A stretch of DNA of 64,000 nucleotides from Clitoria ternatea (GCA_037962975.1 CM075672.1:53514501-53578500); one strand, 5' to 3'; numbered from the stretch's first letter, positions 22,928-35,230 are shown. Notes: generated from the letters alone by a model not told the origin. Numbers and translations: made by a program.

Positions 22928-24815
22928 ACTTGTGATAACCCATGATGATAAAGGGCAATATAAATGTGCTTGTGTATGTGCTTGCTATAAGTTGTAAATA
23001 ATGAAACTTGTATACCTATGATGATATCTTCATGAAGGCTTGGTGATAAATTGATGGTTGTATTGCAAAGCACACATGTTGTTTATATCCATGTACACAT
23101 GATCATAATGTATTCAGATTCGTCATTTTGAAGTATAACTCACTCTCCCATGTTGTCTTTTTTTAGCATTGTGATGTAGAATTATCATGGGATGAGATTA
23201 TGTTTTGAATCAAAGCTTTTGGGGAAGGTAAATAGTGGTAATGGAATGCCTTGGCTGGTAACGATTATCAATTGTGGTACTATGAATGAATTGTACATGT
23301 TAATGTTAATGTTAATGTTAACGATTATTGACTTTATGGATATATAAATGGAAATGTAGATGAATGATGATGTTGTAATCATTTTAAGGATCATATTTTT
23401 ATTCTTTTGTATCTAACACTATGTGATGCTTAGACAAATGTATTTGAAGGCTATTGTAATGGTGATGATATTCATGTCAATGAGGAATTGATAAATTGCA
23501 AGTATGAAATGATGTTCGACATGGAATCCTTTTATGCATGTATATGTATTGATGATGCGTGGCAATAAATTTGAACCACACTATATGTAATCAATGATAT
23601 TTGGATTCATGCTTGGTGAAATTATGATTATTGTGATGATCAGAGATTATATATGAGATATGTGGTTGAAGGAAATAGTAGATTTACATGCATATTGAGG
23701 AAGTGGATGGGTCATATTTTGATCCAAGAGGTTTTAGGACGTGGGACTAGGGTGTACAAACCCTATTATACATTCAAAACTTGTTTGCATTGGTTTGAAA
23801 CATAATTGAAGTGGTTTGAATGGTTTTAGGTATGCCATTACTCCTAAAATGCATTTTATGCATAATCCCATGGTTAGGCCTCATGGTTATGAACCCTTGA
23901 GTTTGATTGAGTCTAGCAAGTCTTCATTAGTGTGTTTTAACTCTCCACAAAGTTTGGTGATGTTTAGATATGATTAGGATGGGTTTTGGTAGGCTAGAAA
24001 CTTACAAAATATGGTTTTTCTGGTTTTTCTACATAACTAATCGATTAAGGTGGTCCCCTAATCAATTACGGGCTTTTTGTTGGCCTCGGAATCAATTTTT
24101 GATAAGGTTAATTGATTAAGATGAGTACCTAATTGATTAGCAGCTTTCTGTTTGTGGCGTAATCGATTAACTAATCGATTTGGGACATTGTGTTTGGTGT
24201 TAATCGATTAGGGAATTATTTTTGAACTAAGGACTATTCTAGGCTGAATTAGCTCTTGGGTTCCTTATGAAAGTTGTAGAGAATTTTGTCTCCATCATTT
24301 TGATATCAAATTTGTGTTGATCGAAGGTCTGTAGCTCTAGATATGCCCAAAATACTACAAGGTGTTCATGCTGAAATTCTGTTACATAATAGTTCTAGTC
24401 TTTCACGATTTGGGGTATTTTTAGGGCATAATTGGCCTTTGACTTCTTCATTAAAGTTGTAGATAAATGTGTTAGGGAGGTGTATAATTTAGCTTCATCT
24501 CAATTAGAGTTTCCTAACTCTCATTACGTGTAAAAACACTAAAGCCACTGCAGTGAAAAACTTAAATTCAAGAGGGGTTTAAACCTAACATTTTATGATT
24601 TTCAATTTGGGACTAATAGGTGATATTTATGTCATGTCCCACTATTTCTAAGACTAAAAATGAACTTTTCTTTTTATGGGACTTGTACTCCTTGGGACAT
24701 AAGAAATAACATAAATAAAACAAACAAACACAAAGGGTCACAAATAAACTATTACATGAATTACGCAATTTAATTTGAACGGCCTAACTCTTAAAACGTC
24801 CCCAGTTAAGTCGCA
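22928..24815 (+). repeat. Tekay-like LTR, plus orientation, second part
   Basis: This continues the LTR begun at 14413 after the nested insertion. It holds the AACTCACTCTCCCATG landmark (about 23140), the GGAAGGTAAATAG...GCCTTGGC block (23224-23260), a TAATCGATTA array (24037-24212), and a GTCATGTCCCACTATTTC block near 24630 that is shared with 20040-20080 of the nested LTR. The right boundary is uncertain because no TG...CA terminus is visible before the next repeat. Confidence 0.65.
24037..24212. repeat. TAATCGATTA motif array (about 8 sites)
   Basis: Eight variants of TAATCGATTA/TAATTGATTA occur within 175 bp, including two that nearly touch near 24160. They share the motif, but not the spacers, with 20190-20525. 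Confidence 0.8.
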
Positions 24816-24819
24816 ATTT

Positions 24820-25590
24820 GTCCCGATATGGATGATCAGATAATGATTCAAACAAGCTTTGTTTTTCAAAAATAAATTATAAAAAGATGTAGAGTCGCCC
24901 CCAAAATTTTGTTTTTCTTTTAAAGGGGTAAAATATTGGAAAAAACCTTTTAGAGATCTAGGTTCAGGAGTTGGTTACGAATAGGGAAGGTATTAGCATC
25001 CTTATTTGCTCGTTCTAAAGAAACAGTACCTTAATTAAATGGCATAATTATTTTTTAATTATTTAAAAGTGACACAATGATAAAGAAATAAAAAATAATA
25101 AAGAAATAGAAAAAAAATCTACATAAAAACAAAAATCTTAAAAATGGGCTCGACAAGAATTAATGTTGCTCCTACGTATTCCCAGGTGTAATGGGAAATC
25201 AGGGTTACGTAGTTCTTGTTAAAAAGTATTTTTATAATTTTATTTAATCGGTATCATGTATCCCACTACGCCGATATGATTTTCATAACAATTTCATCAG
25301 TGTAATGTATCCTATGACACCGATAAAATTGTTAATGATTTTTACACTAACTTTATTGGTGTAATGTATCCCACTGTGCCAATAAAATTATTCATATAAT
25401 TTTTAGAGCAACTTTATTAATGTAATGTATCCCACGACACTAATAAAGTTATTCATATTTTAAGAGCAACTTTATTGATGTAATGTATCTCACTACACCA
25501 ATAAAATTGTTCATGTAATTTTAGAGCAACTTTATTGATGTAATGTATCCTATAACATCAATAAAATTATTACATAATATATGCTTTAAA
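24820..25590. repeat. Ogre-like LTR remnant
   Basis: It contains GTAGAGTCGCCCCCAAAATT (near 24880), GGGAAGGTATTAGCATCC (near 24985) and GCTCCTACGTATTCCC (near 25170). The same three landmarks recur in order in 34150-35870. I associate this layout with Tat/Ogre-type LTRs of legumes from general knowledge. No termini or duplication were identified. Confidence 0.5.
25241..25570. repeat. 60-bp minisatellite, six copies
   Basis: GTAATGTATCCC recurs at about 25251 (diverged), 25301, 25361, 25421, 25480 and 25540, with a period near 60 bp. Each is flanked by ACTTTATTGATG and ACACCAATAAAATT, which are near-inverted copies of each other, so each unit can form a hairpin. Confidence 0.9.
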
Positions 25591-25941
25591 TAAATTTAAA
25601 GATGCTATGTACATATTTCAATCATAAATAAATAAATAAAATACATATGAAATGAATAACGAAATAAATAACCAACCAATTAAAGCATAAAAGGAAGACA
25701 ATAAAAAGATAAATATATCCAACATAAATAATAAAACATATCTAAAAATAAAAATAATAATAAAAAAAGAGAATGTACCTTCTTTTCCGAACCAAAGGAA
25801 AATTTGTAAGCTAGTCTCCGAATTCGGTGGCGTCTTTTGTTCTTTTAAACTAAGACTTCCATGGAAGATCGGTAAGATCCCATAAGAGTATTTGATGTGG
25901 GACTTATAATTAACACTAACCATTTATATTTTGAGAAATTC
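25591..25941. other. AT-rich spacer, no feature seen
   Basis: Rich in A and AATA tracts; the 101-codon minus-strand ORF across it is low-complexity (F/I/Y-rich) and unlikely to be a gene. GATGTGGGACTTATAATTAA near 25890 may belong to the LTR remnant. Confidence 0.4.
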
Positions 25942-27507
25942 TTGGATACCCTCTCTAAATTGAGGTTTTCAATACCCCTAGCCATGTATCATGCCACATA
26001 TGAAAATTGTGAGTGATTTAAATAATTATAATGGATACCTTTAGCCACGTGTCATGCCATATGTGTGCTTTAAGAAACTAGAATGGATGGACATGATCGT
26101 GTCAAGTAATCGATCACTAGTAAATAGTCAACGCATTAAAACATTTTATATGCTAAAATTTGAATGTAACAAGACTTGATCCTACAACACATTGGAGAGA
26201 AAAGAAGAGTCTTACCACTAAACTATCTGACACATTTAAAAAATATGACATAACTATATATAGTTATATTATATATGTAGAATGTATATCCGTTAATAAA
26301 ATCTATCTATGAAATAAACATTTTTGTCTTTTTTCATTTTGTATAAAAATTAAAATTAATGAACAAAAATGGCGGGGATATTTACTAATAGATATACATT
26401 CTACGAATATAATATAATAATATATGGTTATATTACATCTCTTAAATGTAACCTAGTGGTGAGGCTTTTCTTCCATCTCCTACTCAAATCGAACATTCAG
26501 ATGTTATCTTAGAATTTAAACAAAAATGATGATTTGGAAAAATATGTGGCATAGACAGAGTTGACATGTGGCTAGAGACTAATACATGTGGTTAAGTTTA
26601 GTTGACACGTGGCTAGGGGAATCCATTCCAGTTGCTTAAATCACACATGTGATTATGGGTATCCATTCCTAAAAAAACACATGATATACGCCTTTAATTT
26701 GTTGAGGCTCATCTTCCATCTCCTATATATACGTTAGGGGATCAAACCTTGTTATACTTAAATTTTGAAATATAAATATTTTAATATGTTTACTATTTAC
26801 GAGTGACTAGTTTGACCAGTTGCTTAGCGTATTAATTAAGGGCTCTAATGCTCCTAGCCCCCTAGTCATGTGTCAATTGAATTTATGCCACATGTATTAG
26901 TTTTCAGCCACGTGTCAACTCAATCTATGCTACATATTTTTCCAAGTCATCATTTTTATTTGGATTCTAAGATAGCATATGAAGCATTCGATTTGAGCAA
27001 AAGATGGAAGAGGAGCTTTACCACTAGGTTACATTTAAGAGATGTAATATAACTATATATTGTTATATTATATTTATAAAACGCATATCCATTAATAAAA
27101 TTTATTTACAAAATAAATATTCTCACATTTTTTTTGTTCATTAATTTTAGTTTTAATTTTTATACTAAATGAAAAGGGACAAAAATGTTTATTTTGTAAA
27201 TAAATTTTATTAACAGATATACATTCTATAGATATAATATAACTATATATAGTTGCATCATAATTTTTAAATGTGTTAAGTAGTTTAGTGATAGAACTCT
27301 TTGTTTCTTTTCCATGTATTGCAGGATCAAGTCTTGTTAGATTCAAATTTTAACATTTAAAATGCTTTAATACGTAATATTTATTTTGACACGTGGCTAA
27401 GGGCATCAATTCTAGTTACTTAAATTACACATAATTTTTTCACATGGCATGACACGTGGTAAGGGTATTAAGACCCTCAATTTAGAGAGGTTACCTAACT
27501 AAAACCC
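25942..27507. mobile_element. Foldback (inverted-repeat) transposon, non-autonomous
   Basis: The left arm (about 25942-26680) and right arm (about 26840-27507) are inverted copies: CCTCTCTAAATTGAGG (25957) pairs with CCTCAATTTAGAGAGG (27475), and the TTAGAATTTAAACAAAAATG zone near 26505 pairs with its complement near 26955. Each arm also contains smaller inverted repeats around TATACATTCTA. Imperfect direct repeats (TTATATTTTGAGAAATT at 25924 and TTATATTTTAGAAATT at 27508) flank the whole. There is no coding capacity, so it would depend on another transposase. The family is not recognised. Confidence 0.7.
26046..27458. promoter_or_regulatory. Five perfect G-box (CACGTG) sites inside the foldback element
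   Basis: CACGTG lies at 26046, 26606, 26909, 27390 and 27453, mostly in the longer context GACACGTGGC or its complement. G-boxes are bound by plant bZIP and bHLH factors. The sites belong to the repeat arms, so repetition by duplication explains their number; function is not shown. Confidence 0.6.
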
Positions 27508-27530
27508 TTATATTTTAGAAATTAGTAACT

Positions 27531-27779
27531 TCTAATTTAGAGCATTCGATGTGGGACTAAATGTAGTCTACTTTTCCTATTTATTTTTTCTTTGTCTTTT
27601 CTTCTTTATTTTTTGTTTTTTATTTTCTATTATTTATTATTTCTTTTAACAAGACACACATTTTTAAGAGCCATTTTTTTAAAAGATTTAAAACTTGTTA
27701 CCTTTTTATTTTTGTTTTTGAAATGACAACCCGGATAAAATTGGGTAGCAACAATACAAATCGTAAACTTATAATATAA
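27531..27779. other. AT-rich spacer
   Basis: T-rich low-complexity DNA; no feature seen. Confidence 0.5.
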
Positions 27780-27799
27780 TTGATGTTCATTTCAAGAGT

Positions 27800-29690
27800 A
27801 TACATGGGGAGCAGCAACTGACAAGAGTGTATTGAGCCACATGAGGAAGTGTCCCAGTGCCTGGCCGACAGTGCGCACCTCTGCAGTTGCCACTAGCACA
27901 ATGGTATCCTCCTCAATGATCTCGACAACAAACACCCTTGACATACCACCAGGCAATGACTAATGGTGAACCAAAGGGCCTCAGTTGTACACCATGCTAG
28001 TGGCAACAGGCTCTTTTGACCCATCAATGAACAAGTTACATTAATAGGACTCCCCAGCATTGACCCCGTCATCGTCAGCGTCAGGTGTAGCACAAGACCC
28101 CTTTGTGCTGACCCTTCTAACCTATATATTTACACAACAAACATAAGTTATTCAACAATTAATGAAACCAAATTATAACTAATGAAATAAAATGATGTAC
28201 AAAACTATAACTAATCCAACCGTAGGTCCATCGCTGGTGTAGTAGATTCTCGCTAATGGCTGAGTGAGGCCTTCATCTCCTACCGGCCAACCTTCTCATG
28301 GTATAGCTTCTGGATCTCCACCTGATACTCTTCCTCCGCTACAACTAACCTCAACTCAACCCTCCGCTCCACCAACTCTTCCATGGATGGCATCGGGGCG
28401 GGAGCATTGTAAAAGCTCTGAAGGCCTGTAGAGAAAGAATGATTAGAAACTAATAGCTTAATAGAAAACAAAATGAAATGAAACAATGTTAAACTTATCG
28501 TTACCTCGACTAGGAGCACGCACTCTTCCACGGTGCTTTGGTCTTCCGATGGTAGTAGTGAGTATGTCGTGCCTACAATAGGCAACAAAAGAGCCTTGGG
28601 TTGATTGCTCAACTAAGGAATCCTACAACCAAAATCCAATAAGTGTTGTTAGGAATGGATGGAAAGATAAAAAATCTTAAAAACATTTAAGAAGCTGAAT
28701 ACATACAATTCGTTGGGTGATCTTCTAAGTTTACATTGAAGTGTAGCCTCTACTCTTCCTGATCCTGGCTCGCTTCCATTTCTTATGGCGCGTGGGTGGA
28801 AAGAGGGATCCACAATAGTAGTGTTAGGTTGGCTAACCCGACACCGGTTAGCCTTCTCTTGGGTCATCTGCTGCTCTAACAGTCGATAACCCCTATATAA
28901 AAATCTGTGGGGGCACTCATTCTTCGCACGAATAGCCTATGCTTTAATGTATTTGGCCTGCAACAAAAAAAAATAGGTTAGAGTTACATTGGAAATATAA
29001 ATGAATTAATCATATTAAATACCAACATACCATAAAGTCCTCGGTGTGCCTAGATGCAACAAATGCATCCTAAGTCTGTTGATCTATAAATGCGTACTTG
29101 TCTCATAGAAATTATTCTCGTAGCTTCCCGAAGACATACCTATAATTCACAATAGGTGAAATAAGGATTTGTAATATTTTTGTTTCTTTAAATTGAGGTT
29201 TTTAACAACCATGCATACCTGTTGGTGAGTGAGGCCTTGAATGCCCTTCACCACATAATGACAGCTCCGAGGACCTTCCTCATTAGTGTGTAGCATCCTA
29301 CAATTGCCAAGTTAAGATGATAGAGTTTATTATGTATGACAATCCGTAATACACTAAAATAACAAACTCAAATGATATTTTATTTTTAGAATATCAACCT
29401 AAATGTGGTTCTTGACCACCTCCTTAACATTATCCTAGTCGGGGATAATGATGGAAACCTTCAACCATGCCAGAACACCCAAGTAACTAATAAACATGGC
29501 GGTATGGTCTCTTGAAGGTATCTCAGTGTTGACATCAATGTCAACCAGACACCTCTCTCTCTAATGGCGCCTAAGTGCAACAGTAGTCATCCGTGTAACA
29601 CCTTTACTCCTTTTGGTAGAGGAGTCTGTAGCCTACAAGTCAAACCTTATAGGTGGATCCGTGTCAACCATAAGTATCTATTTAAACAAG
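27800..29690 (-). pseudogene. Second CACTA gene remnant (Ptta/En/Spm-type, TNPA-like)
   Basis: Minus-strand fragments include PPIRFDL..ATDSSTKRSKG (about 29670), HSYLGV-like FISYLGVLAWLKVS (about 29480), YVFGKLRE..FL.DKYAFID (about 29130) and DAFVASRHTEDFM (about 29060). They resemble the second protein of legume CACTA elements, which binds subterminal repeats. Open pieces of 110 and 72 codons (28280-28612, 28649-28867) probably derive from its exons. Assignment rests on recalled family patterns. Confidence 0.6.
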
Positions 29691-29879
29691 AAAAAAAACC
29701 TTAGTGAGTAAACATTAAATACAATCAATCATAGACAACTTAAGTTAATATCAATAAACATTAAACACAATGAATCATAGACAAACATACCCTATGTTCA
29801 TTCAAAACTATAAAGTTGGAATATTTTCCTATAAGCCTTCATAATGGTCATGATGAGTGGTAACTACATCATATATGTG

Positions 29880-30727
29880 ATGTTCCACAATGGATGTCGG
29901 CATACGTGTTGTTAGAGAAGGAATTTCCAACACATCAAGGCTGGGATCCCCAATGTTGTCTCTATCTTGGATAACAACTGACCATTTTTTGTCGGATGAG
30001 TCAATAACTTAAAAAACTTACTTCACTTGAGTTGCCATAATGAAAAACTCCTCCTTGTGACCTATCTTATTAAGGTCCACTAATGTAAATCCAAGTTCAT
30101 TTATTTTTACATCATTCTTACTGTCAACTCATTTGCGTTTAAACACAGGAATAGTGAAAAGACCATAATTAACCTCTTATACGTCTTTAATCACACCAAA
30201 ATTGCATAACTTAGCCTTGACTAGGTTATTGTCCTTTGAAGTTGAGAAAGGCATTGATTGAGTCACAATCATAACTCCACTATTCTGCATCATACTCTTG
30301 TTATCTTATGCCTTTATATTATTTATGTCATATCCACAGTAGGTGAGGACATCAAAGTTAGGACCCTATACTAGTCGATGTAATGTCTGAGAAGAAGATA
30401 TACCTTTAAGAATGGTCATTTTGAACACTGCATAAATGTCTTATTGTGTTCATTTAACACTCACTTTTTAGTCAGTCTAGGGTTGTTTCTTTTGACTAGC
30501 TCTTTGTGAGTGGTTAAATACGAGAGCACCCCGTCCGTGTTGTTCAAAACATACAAGTGTGCTTGAAGGACTTTATCACGTGGCATGCTCTTCGTATTTT
30601 TACCAACCGCACCTTTCCCATCCAATCGCCCATCTTGACGAGTCTTCAGACTACCGATGCTTTTAGCCTATGACATTAATTAGTGTAAAACTCAATTGCT
30701 TCCTCTGCTTCAATAATTGATGCTTCG
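29880..30727 (-). pseudogene. TNP2-type CACTA transposase fragment, downstream part (DUF4216-like)
   Basis: The minus strand continues with ASIIEAEEAIEFYTN, then VLSYLTTHKELVKRNNPRL, LHRL..GPNFDVLTYCGYDINN and KINELGFTLVDLNKIGHKEE. These match the C-terminal region of plant CACTA transposases (DUF4218/DUF4216 type). Stops and small indels are scattered throughout, so no protein is made. Confidence 0.85.
30723..30727. repeat. Target-site duplication, left copy (CTTCG)
   Basis: CTTCG precedes the solo LTR and CTTCA (33784-33788) follows it; one mismatch in five. The CACTA coding sequence continues across it. Confidence 0.75.
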
Positions 30728-31079
30728 TGAGATGCCCCAAAAATGGGGGTAAATTTTTTGCAATTTTTAAAGTAATAAATTTAAATAGGGAAACACCATG
30801 GTGCAACCTTCGATTTAATACCCCGGATCAATAAAGAACCCATCTCATATATGAAGATATGAGACGATGAAATTAAAATCATATCATGAGTGATTCTCAA
30901 TCAAACACAGCAGAAATATCATTTAAATTGATTTTGTATGATTGAGCTTAAAGAGAGTAGATTTCATAAGGTTTAATGGTTCATAATATGTTAAATATAT
31001 TTATAGGATGATGCAAGAAGAAGCCTTAATGCATAGTAAAATCAGAATAATTGAAAATAAATCAATTAGAAGGATCAGG

Positions 31080-31510
31080 GGTATCTCGCTCTAGCGGATG
31101 CCCCACTCGCTTGAGCGAGTTCCAATAGCCATGCCTGGGCGAGCCAGCGAACATGCTTAAGCGAAGGAAGCAATACGCATCAGGTACCCATCTCGCTTGA
31201 GCGAGCTCTGCTCGCTTGAGTGAGATTGCTCCAGTAGCTAATTGATTCCCCTTCGTTTGGGCGAGGCATCCCCGCCTAAGCGAAATAGCTCTAGTATCCA
31301 TTCCTATTCCCTCTCGCTTGAGCGAGCCTTTAAGCACTGACCATTCGCTCAAGCGAAAATGGTCCAGTAGCTTTCCACCTCGCTCTTGCTCGGGTGAGGC
31401 CTTGCCCGCCTGAGCGAAGTATGGCCAATAGCCCCACCTCTGATTCTCATGGATCTAGCTTGAGCGAGATTATCACTCGTTTGAGCGAGTTATGCAGAAC
31501 AAGCGAAAAT
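31080..31510. repeat. CGCTTGAGCGAG motif array in the solo LTR (about 14 sites)
   Basis: Near-palindromic CTCGCTTGAGCGAG and variants (CGCTCAAGCG, CGCCTAAGCG, TTGGGCGAGG) recur irregularly. Between them the phrase CCAGTAGC is also repeated, suggesting duplication of a larger ancestral unit followed by divergence. Confidence 0.85.
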
Positions 31511-33175
31511 CATGGAAATTTTATACAACTCATGTATCAGATTTCATTTCCTATCAATTATGGCCTAAGCTAACATATTAAATGCATTCATTCATACTGG
31601 TTCCAATTGTGGGATTCAAGTATGATCATCTAACTATGCCCCTACTGTAGTAGTAAAATGTGTACACTGATCATCCAATTGTATGCATTTCACCAATCTT
31701 TTACTAGTACCAAACTGCATCGCCCATTTGCAACACCTGGTCATTTTCACCATGACCGCGGTAACACATATTCAACATATGGTGTTGCGGGCCGGCTATG
31801 ACTCATATCATGGCAACTGTGATCCAATGGACCACCGGGGTCACCTGCTCATCAAGAGCCACCCCCATAAGGGTCGGCCACATGTAGCTCCCCGTAGCAA
31901 TACATGGGCGGCTTTGTGACTTACACACCGAGTCACAGGGGAAAATAAAATTTGCTCGTGCACTGAGCCACCCTCCCACTGGGTTTGCCGAGGGAACTCC
32001 CCTAACATTCCAATATCGATGGTTATGCAGTATGCCATAGATGCAAATGCCAATCATATACATTTCTCACTCTATGCATCTTAATCATGCCATTCATCAA
32101 TCATCATTATCATCATCACCAACATCACCATAAGGCTTTTAGTGGATTTATTATTGTTGGTTATTGCCATTGTTTTAAGTTTTCATGTGGCCTTCTCAAT
32201 ATTTCTAATTAACATAATTTAATTCTTTCATCAATCACAATGGCATCAATCTTTCATTATCAATCAAGGTATGCTATTCGTTCACACTGTTCTCATTCAA
32301 TCATCAATAACATTCATTCCACATTCATGGTGGATGTAAATACAACATCATACTTAAGGCTTACACTTGCCAAACAATTTAACACCACCATATAGCACGC
32401 ATCTTATTTCTAAATGCATAAATGCAAGTTTCCAATCATCATCACCAACATCATACACAACATTACAATTCATCATAACATTGCAAGCAAGGGAAACATG
32501 TATATTGTCACATATGACAATCAAATACTATTTAATTCATGCACTTAGAACATAAAGACTCCTCTCCTACCTCAAGAGAAGAATTTCAATTGGTAGGACA
32601 TTCCCACCTCGTCGTTCGGAATGGATCCTACATTAGTATACATGTAAAATCCTAATCAATCGACCATTCAAAACATGATTTAAGACTCTAGTCATTACTC
32701 ACTACATGTACCACTTCATGACATGAATAAAACATGTCATAGGCACCATTTCCTCAATTTGTTAGGTTTCAGGAATTCCTTCCCATCAAACTATACTCAT
32801 TATATTTAAAGGCTACAAACAACCATAGCCTAACATTCATAAGAATACCCCATCAATCAATACCCATACCCTCAATATCATGTATTTGTTCTCAAACACA
32901 TTATTCATCATACATTTATCATTTTCTCAAAATTTCCAAGTTAGGGTTTCACCTAAAACCCAACAATATTCATAAATGCATCATAACTCTTTATCTCCTT
33001 CCAACCATAAATTCATATACCTTATTTATTACCATCAAAGCTTATATTTATGATAACCCACCTTAGGTTTCTCATATTTAAAGCTTCTATTAAATACCCC
33101 ACTCACATACATTGCTCTCCCAAGCCATAAAACTCATAAACATAGCATTAAACCTAAACAAAATGGTGAGAAAGC

Positions 33176-33184
33176 TTACCTCAC
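33176..33184 (-). promoter_or_regulatory. Conserved GAGGTAAG block (splice-donor-like) in LTR
   Basis: The minus strand reads GGTGAGGTAAGCTTTCTCACC, which can also fold as a GGTGAG/CTCACC hairpin. Equivalent blocks occur at 15125, 22230, 37826 and 56400 in other Tekay-like LTRs. Splicing is inferred only from the match to a GT donor. Confidence 0.45.
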
Positions 33185-33783
33185 CCCAAAAATGTAAATG
33201 GGTATCAAAGAGGGAGAGAGAGAGCAAACGAAAATGGAGGGGAAGAAGAAAGCTCCAAGCTCCAATGGCTTCCTTTAAGCTTTCTCAAATGAAAATGGAG
33301 GAATGAAATGGGTTACCACTAAGCTTAGGTTTTAGAAGAGAAAAGTGGAGAGGAAATAAAAAAGGAGAAGAAGAAGTGTCTTTGCCAAATAGGTCAGAAA
33401 GCCAACAAAAAAGAGAAGAGAGAAATGAGGTTTTTTGATTTTTCTTTTAATCCTTCTCATTAAAAGCTCATCATTTTATGACAAATAGGATCTCTATTTG
33501 AGCTCAATAATTTATCTAAAAATTATTTCAAATATGTATTCGGACTCCCAATAATATTCTTAACAGCCCTGACCAATATCATCCTAATCGAAGATACTTG
33601 GTCCAACACCCTTATTTTAATCGGGTATAAATTCAATTCATACAACCTCAATAATTTATAAATAATCCTCAAAATCTAAATTTAATTATATTCAACATTT
33701 TGGGACTTCAATTAACTCACATGTAATTATTCAGTAATTATTTCCCTTATTCAATTATTTATATTAAAATTCAGGGTGTTACA

Positions 33784-34145
33784 CTTCAGGGCGGCATTGG
33801 TTCTTCCTATAGCCTTTCAATATTTTCAAGTATCACTTAATAGGGTACATCCACCTCAAGAACACTGGACCATACAACCGGACCTCCCTCACCAAATAGA
33901 TGATTAAGTGGACCATTATGTCAAAAAATAAAGGCAGGAAATGTATTTCCAACTAACATAGTATAAGAAATACTTCATGTTCCAACACATCTAATTCCTT
34001 AGTGGCAATTACTTTGCAATATATGGCATTGAAAAATAAACATAACCTTCTTATGACATGTCTCAAATTTTTAGGGAGAATGTCATGAATGACGATGGGT
34101 AGAAATTATTGCATCAACATAGGACAATCATAAGACTTAAACCTG
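33784..34145 (-). pseudogene. TNP2-type CACTA transposase fragment, upstream part
   Basis: The minus-strand translation carries conserved TNP2 blocks with stops between them: LPKNLRHVIRRLCLFFNA, DIMVHLIIYLVREVRL, and GPVFLRWMYP followed by LKGYRKNQCRPE. These belong to the plant CACTA transposase core. The frame is broken at least three times. It stops at the solo LTR and resumes at 30727. Confidence 0.88.
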
Positions 34146-34459
34146 TCATGACTTGGATCGCGGTGGGAGGCCGACCGTATAAAGAAAATTAGGTTCCTAG
34201 ATTCCTTCCGGAAATAGTGGAGTCGCCACCAATGTTTTTAAGGTAGAAACATCAGAAAAACCTAACACAAAAGTACTAGTCCTAAATTTAGATTTTATGT
34301 TCGGGAGTCTGATTACAAGTGGGGAAGGTATTAGCACCCTACACAGTCTATTTTAAAAGGTTACCTAGATTGTTTAAGTTATGAATAATACTAATAAATT
34401 TGTAATCTTAACCTCTTAGAGATGCCATATGGATTTATTGTCGATTTAAAAATCAAAGT

Positions 34460-35230
34460 TATATTTGGTGATTAATAGGACGTCTCGTTTAAATTAATCG
34501 GGTCATAGTTAAAATATTATAATTTCATTATTATTTTTTAATTAAAGAGATATGTTTATTTTTTAAATACGAGCCTGACAAGATTAATTGTTCCCGCTCC
34601 TACGTGGTTCTTTGTGAAGTAAGTAAAAAACATCAAGATTTAAAAATGTGAATCAACAGGACATCTCGTCCAAATTGATCTAGAATACTGTATTAGAAAG
34701 GAACCTTAGGTTTATTGATTTTTATTACTTTTTAGAGAGAAACTTAACGATCTAGAATGATTTAAGAATAAAAAATTTATTTGAAGACCTAGATCAACAA
34801 GACGTCTCATCCGAATTGATCACTAATATTTTAATTCTTGTTATATATGAACATTACTAAAACATTTTTATGGTCATAGATTAACAGGACGTCTCATCCA
34901 AACAATCTATAAAGATCCTAATTTTTTATTAAAATATCTTATGGTCTAAATTAATTTTGAGACAATTAAGAAATTTATTTTATTTGAAAACTTAAACCAA
35001 TAGGACGTCTCGTCGAAATTGACTCCTAATATGAATATATCAATTTTTGTTATATATTAAAATATTTTATGGTAAAAAAATCAACTTAAAATATAGATTT
35101 AATTTCTATCATAAAGATTCTTATTTTTTTACCTATTGACATTACTAAAATATTTTATGAGCTAAAAATTAAAACATAGGTTAATGGGACATCGTGTCTA
35201 AATTAATCCTAGCATAAAGATTTTAATTTA
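34460..35230. repeat. Dispersed GGACGTCTCGTCC repeats (six copies)
   Basis: Blocks of the form AACAGGACGTCTCGTCCAAA occur near 34470, 34655, 34795, 34885, 35000 and 35187, spaced about 90-190 bp apart, with diverged AT-rich sequence between them. Confidence 0.85.

Larger units (their letters stand above)
30728..33783 (-). mobile_element. Solo Tekay-like LTR inserted in the CACTA transposase (3056 bp)
   Basis: In plus coordinates it runs TGAGATGCCCC...GGGTGTTACA, with TG/CA ends in element orientation and a near-perfect duplication. It is collinear with the element 3 LTR: CATATATGAAGATATGAG (30850), the CGCTTGAGCG array (31080-31510), the ACTACTGTAG/GATCATC zone (31620-31680), the CGGGCCGGC zone (31788), GAGGTAAG (33176-33184, minus) and a purine-rich leader (33200-33420). 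No internal region remains. Confidence 0.88.
27780..34145 (-). mobile_element. Decayed CACTA (En/Spm) DNA transposon, split by a solo LTR
   Basis: Minus-strand reading frames, broken by many stops, show TNP2-type transposase (34140-33784, then 30727 downward) followed by a second, TNPA-like gene region (about 29680-27800). A solo LTR at 30728-33783 interrupts the transposase codon series, and excising it joins the reading frame. I could not identify the CACTA terminal inverted repeats, so the outer limits are approximate. Confidence 0.8.

Noticed and set aside
25618..25923. 101-codon minus-strand ORF with hydrophobic segments
   Set aside because: Translation of an A/AATA-rich tract; the F/I/Y-rich hydrophobic stretches follow from base composition.
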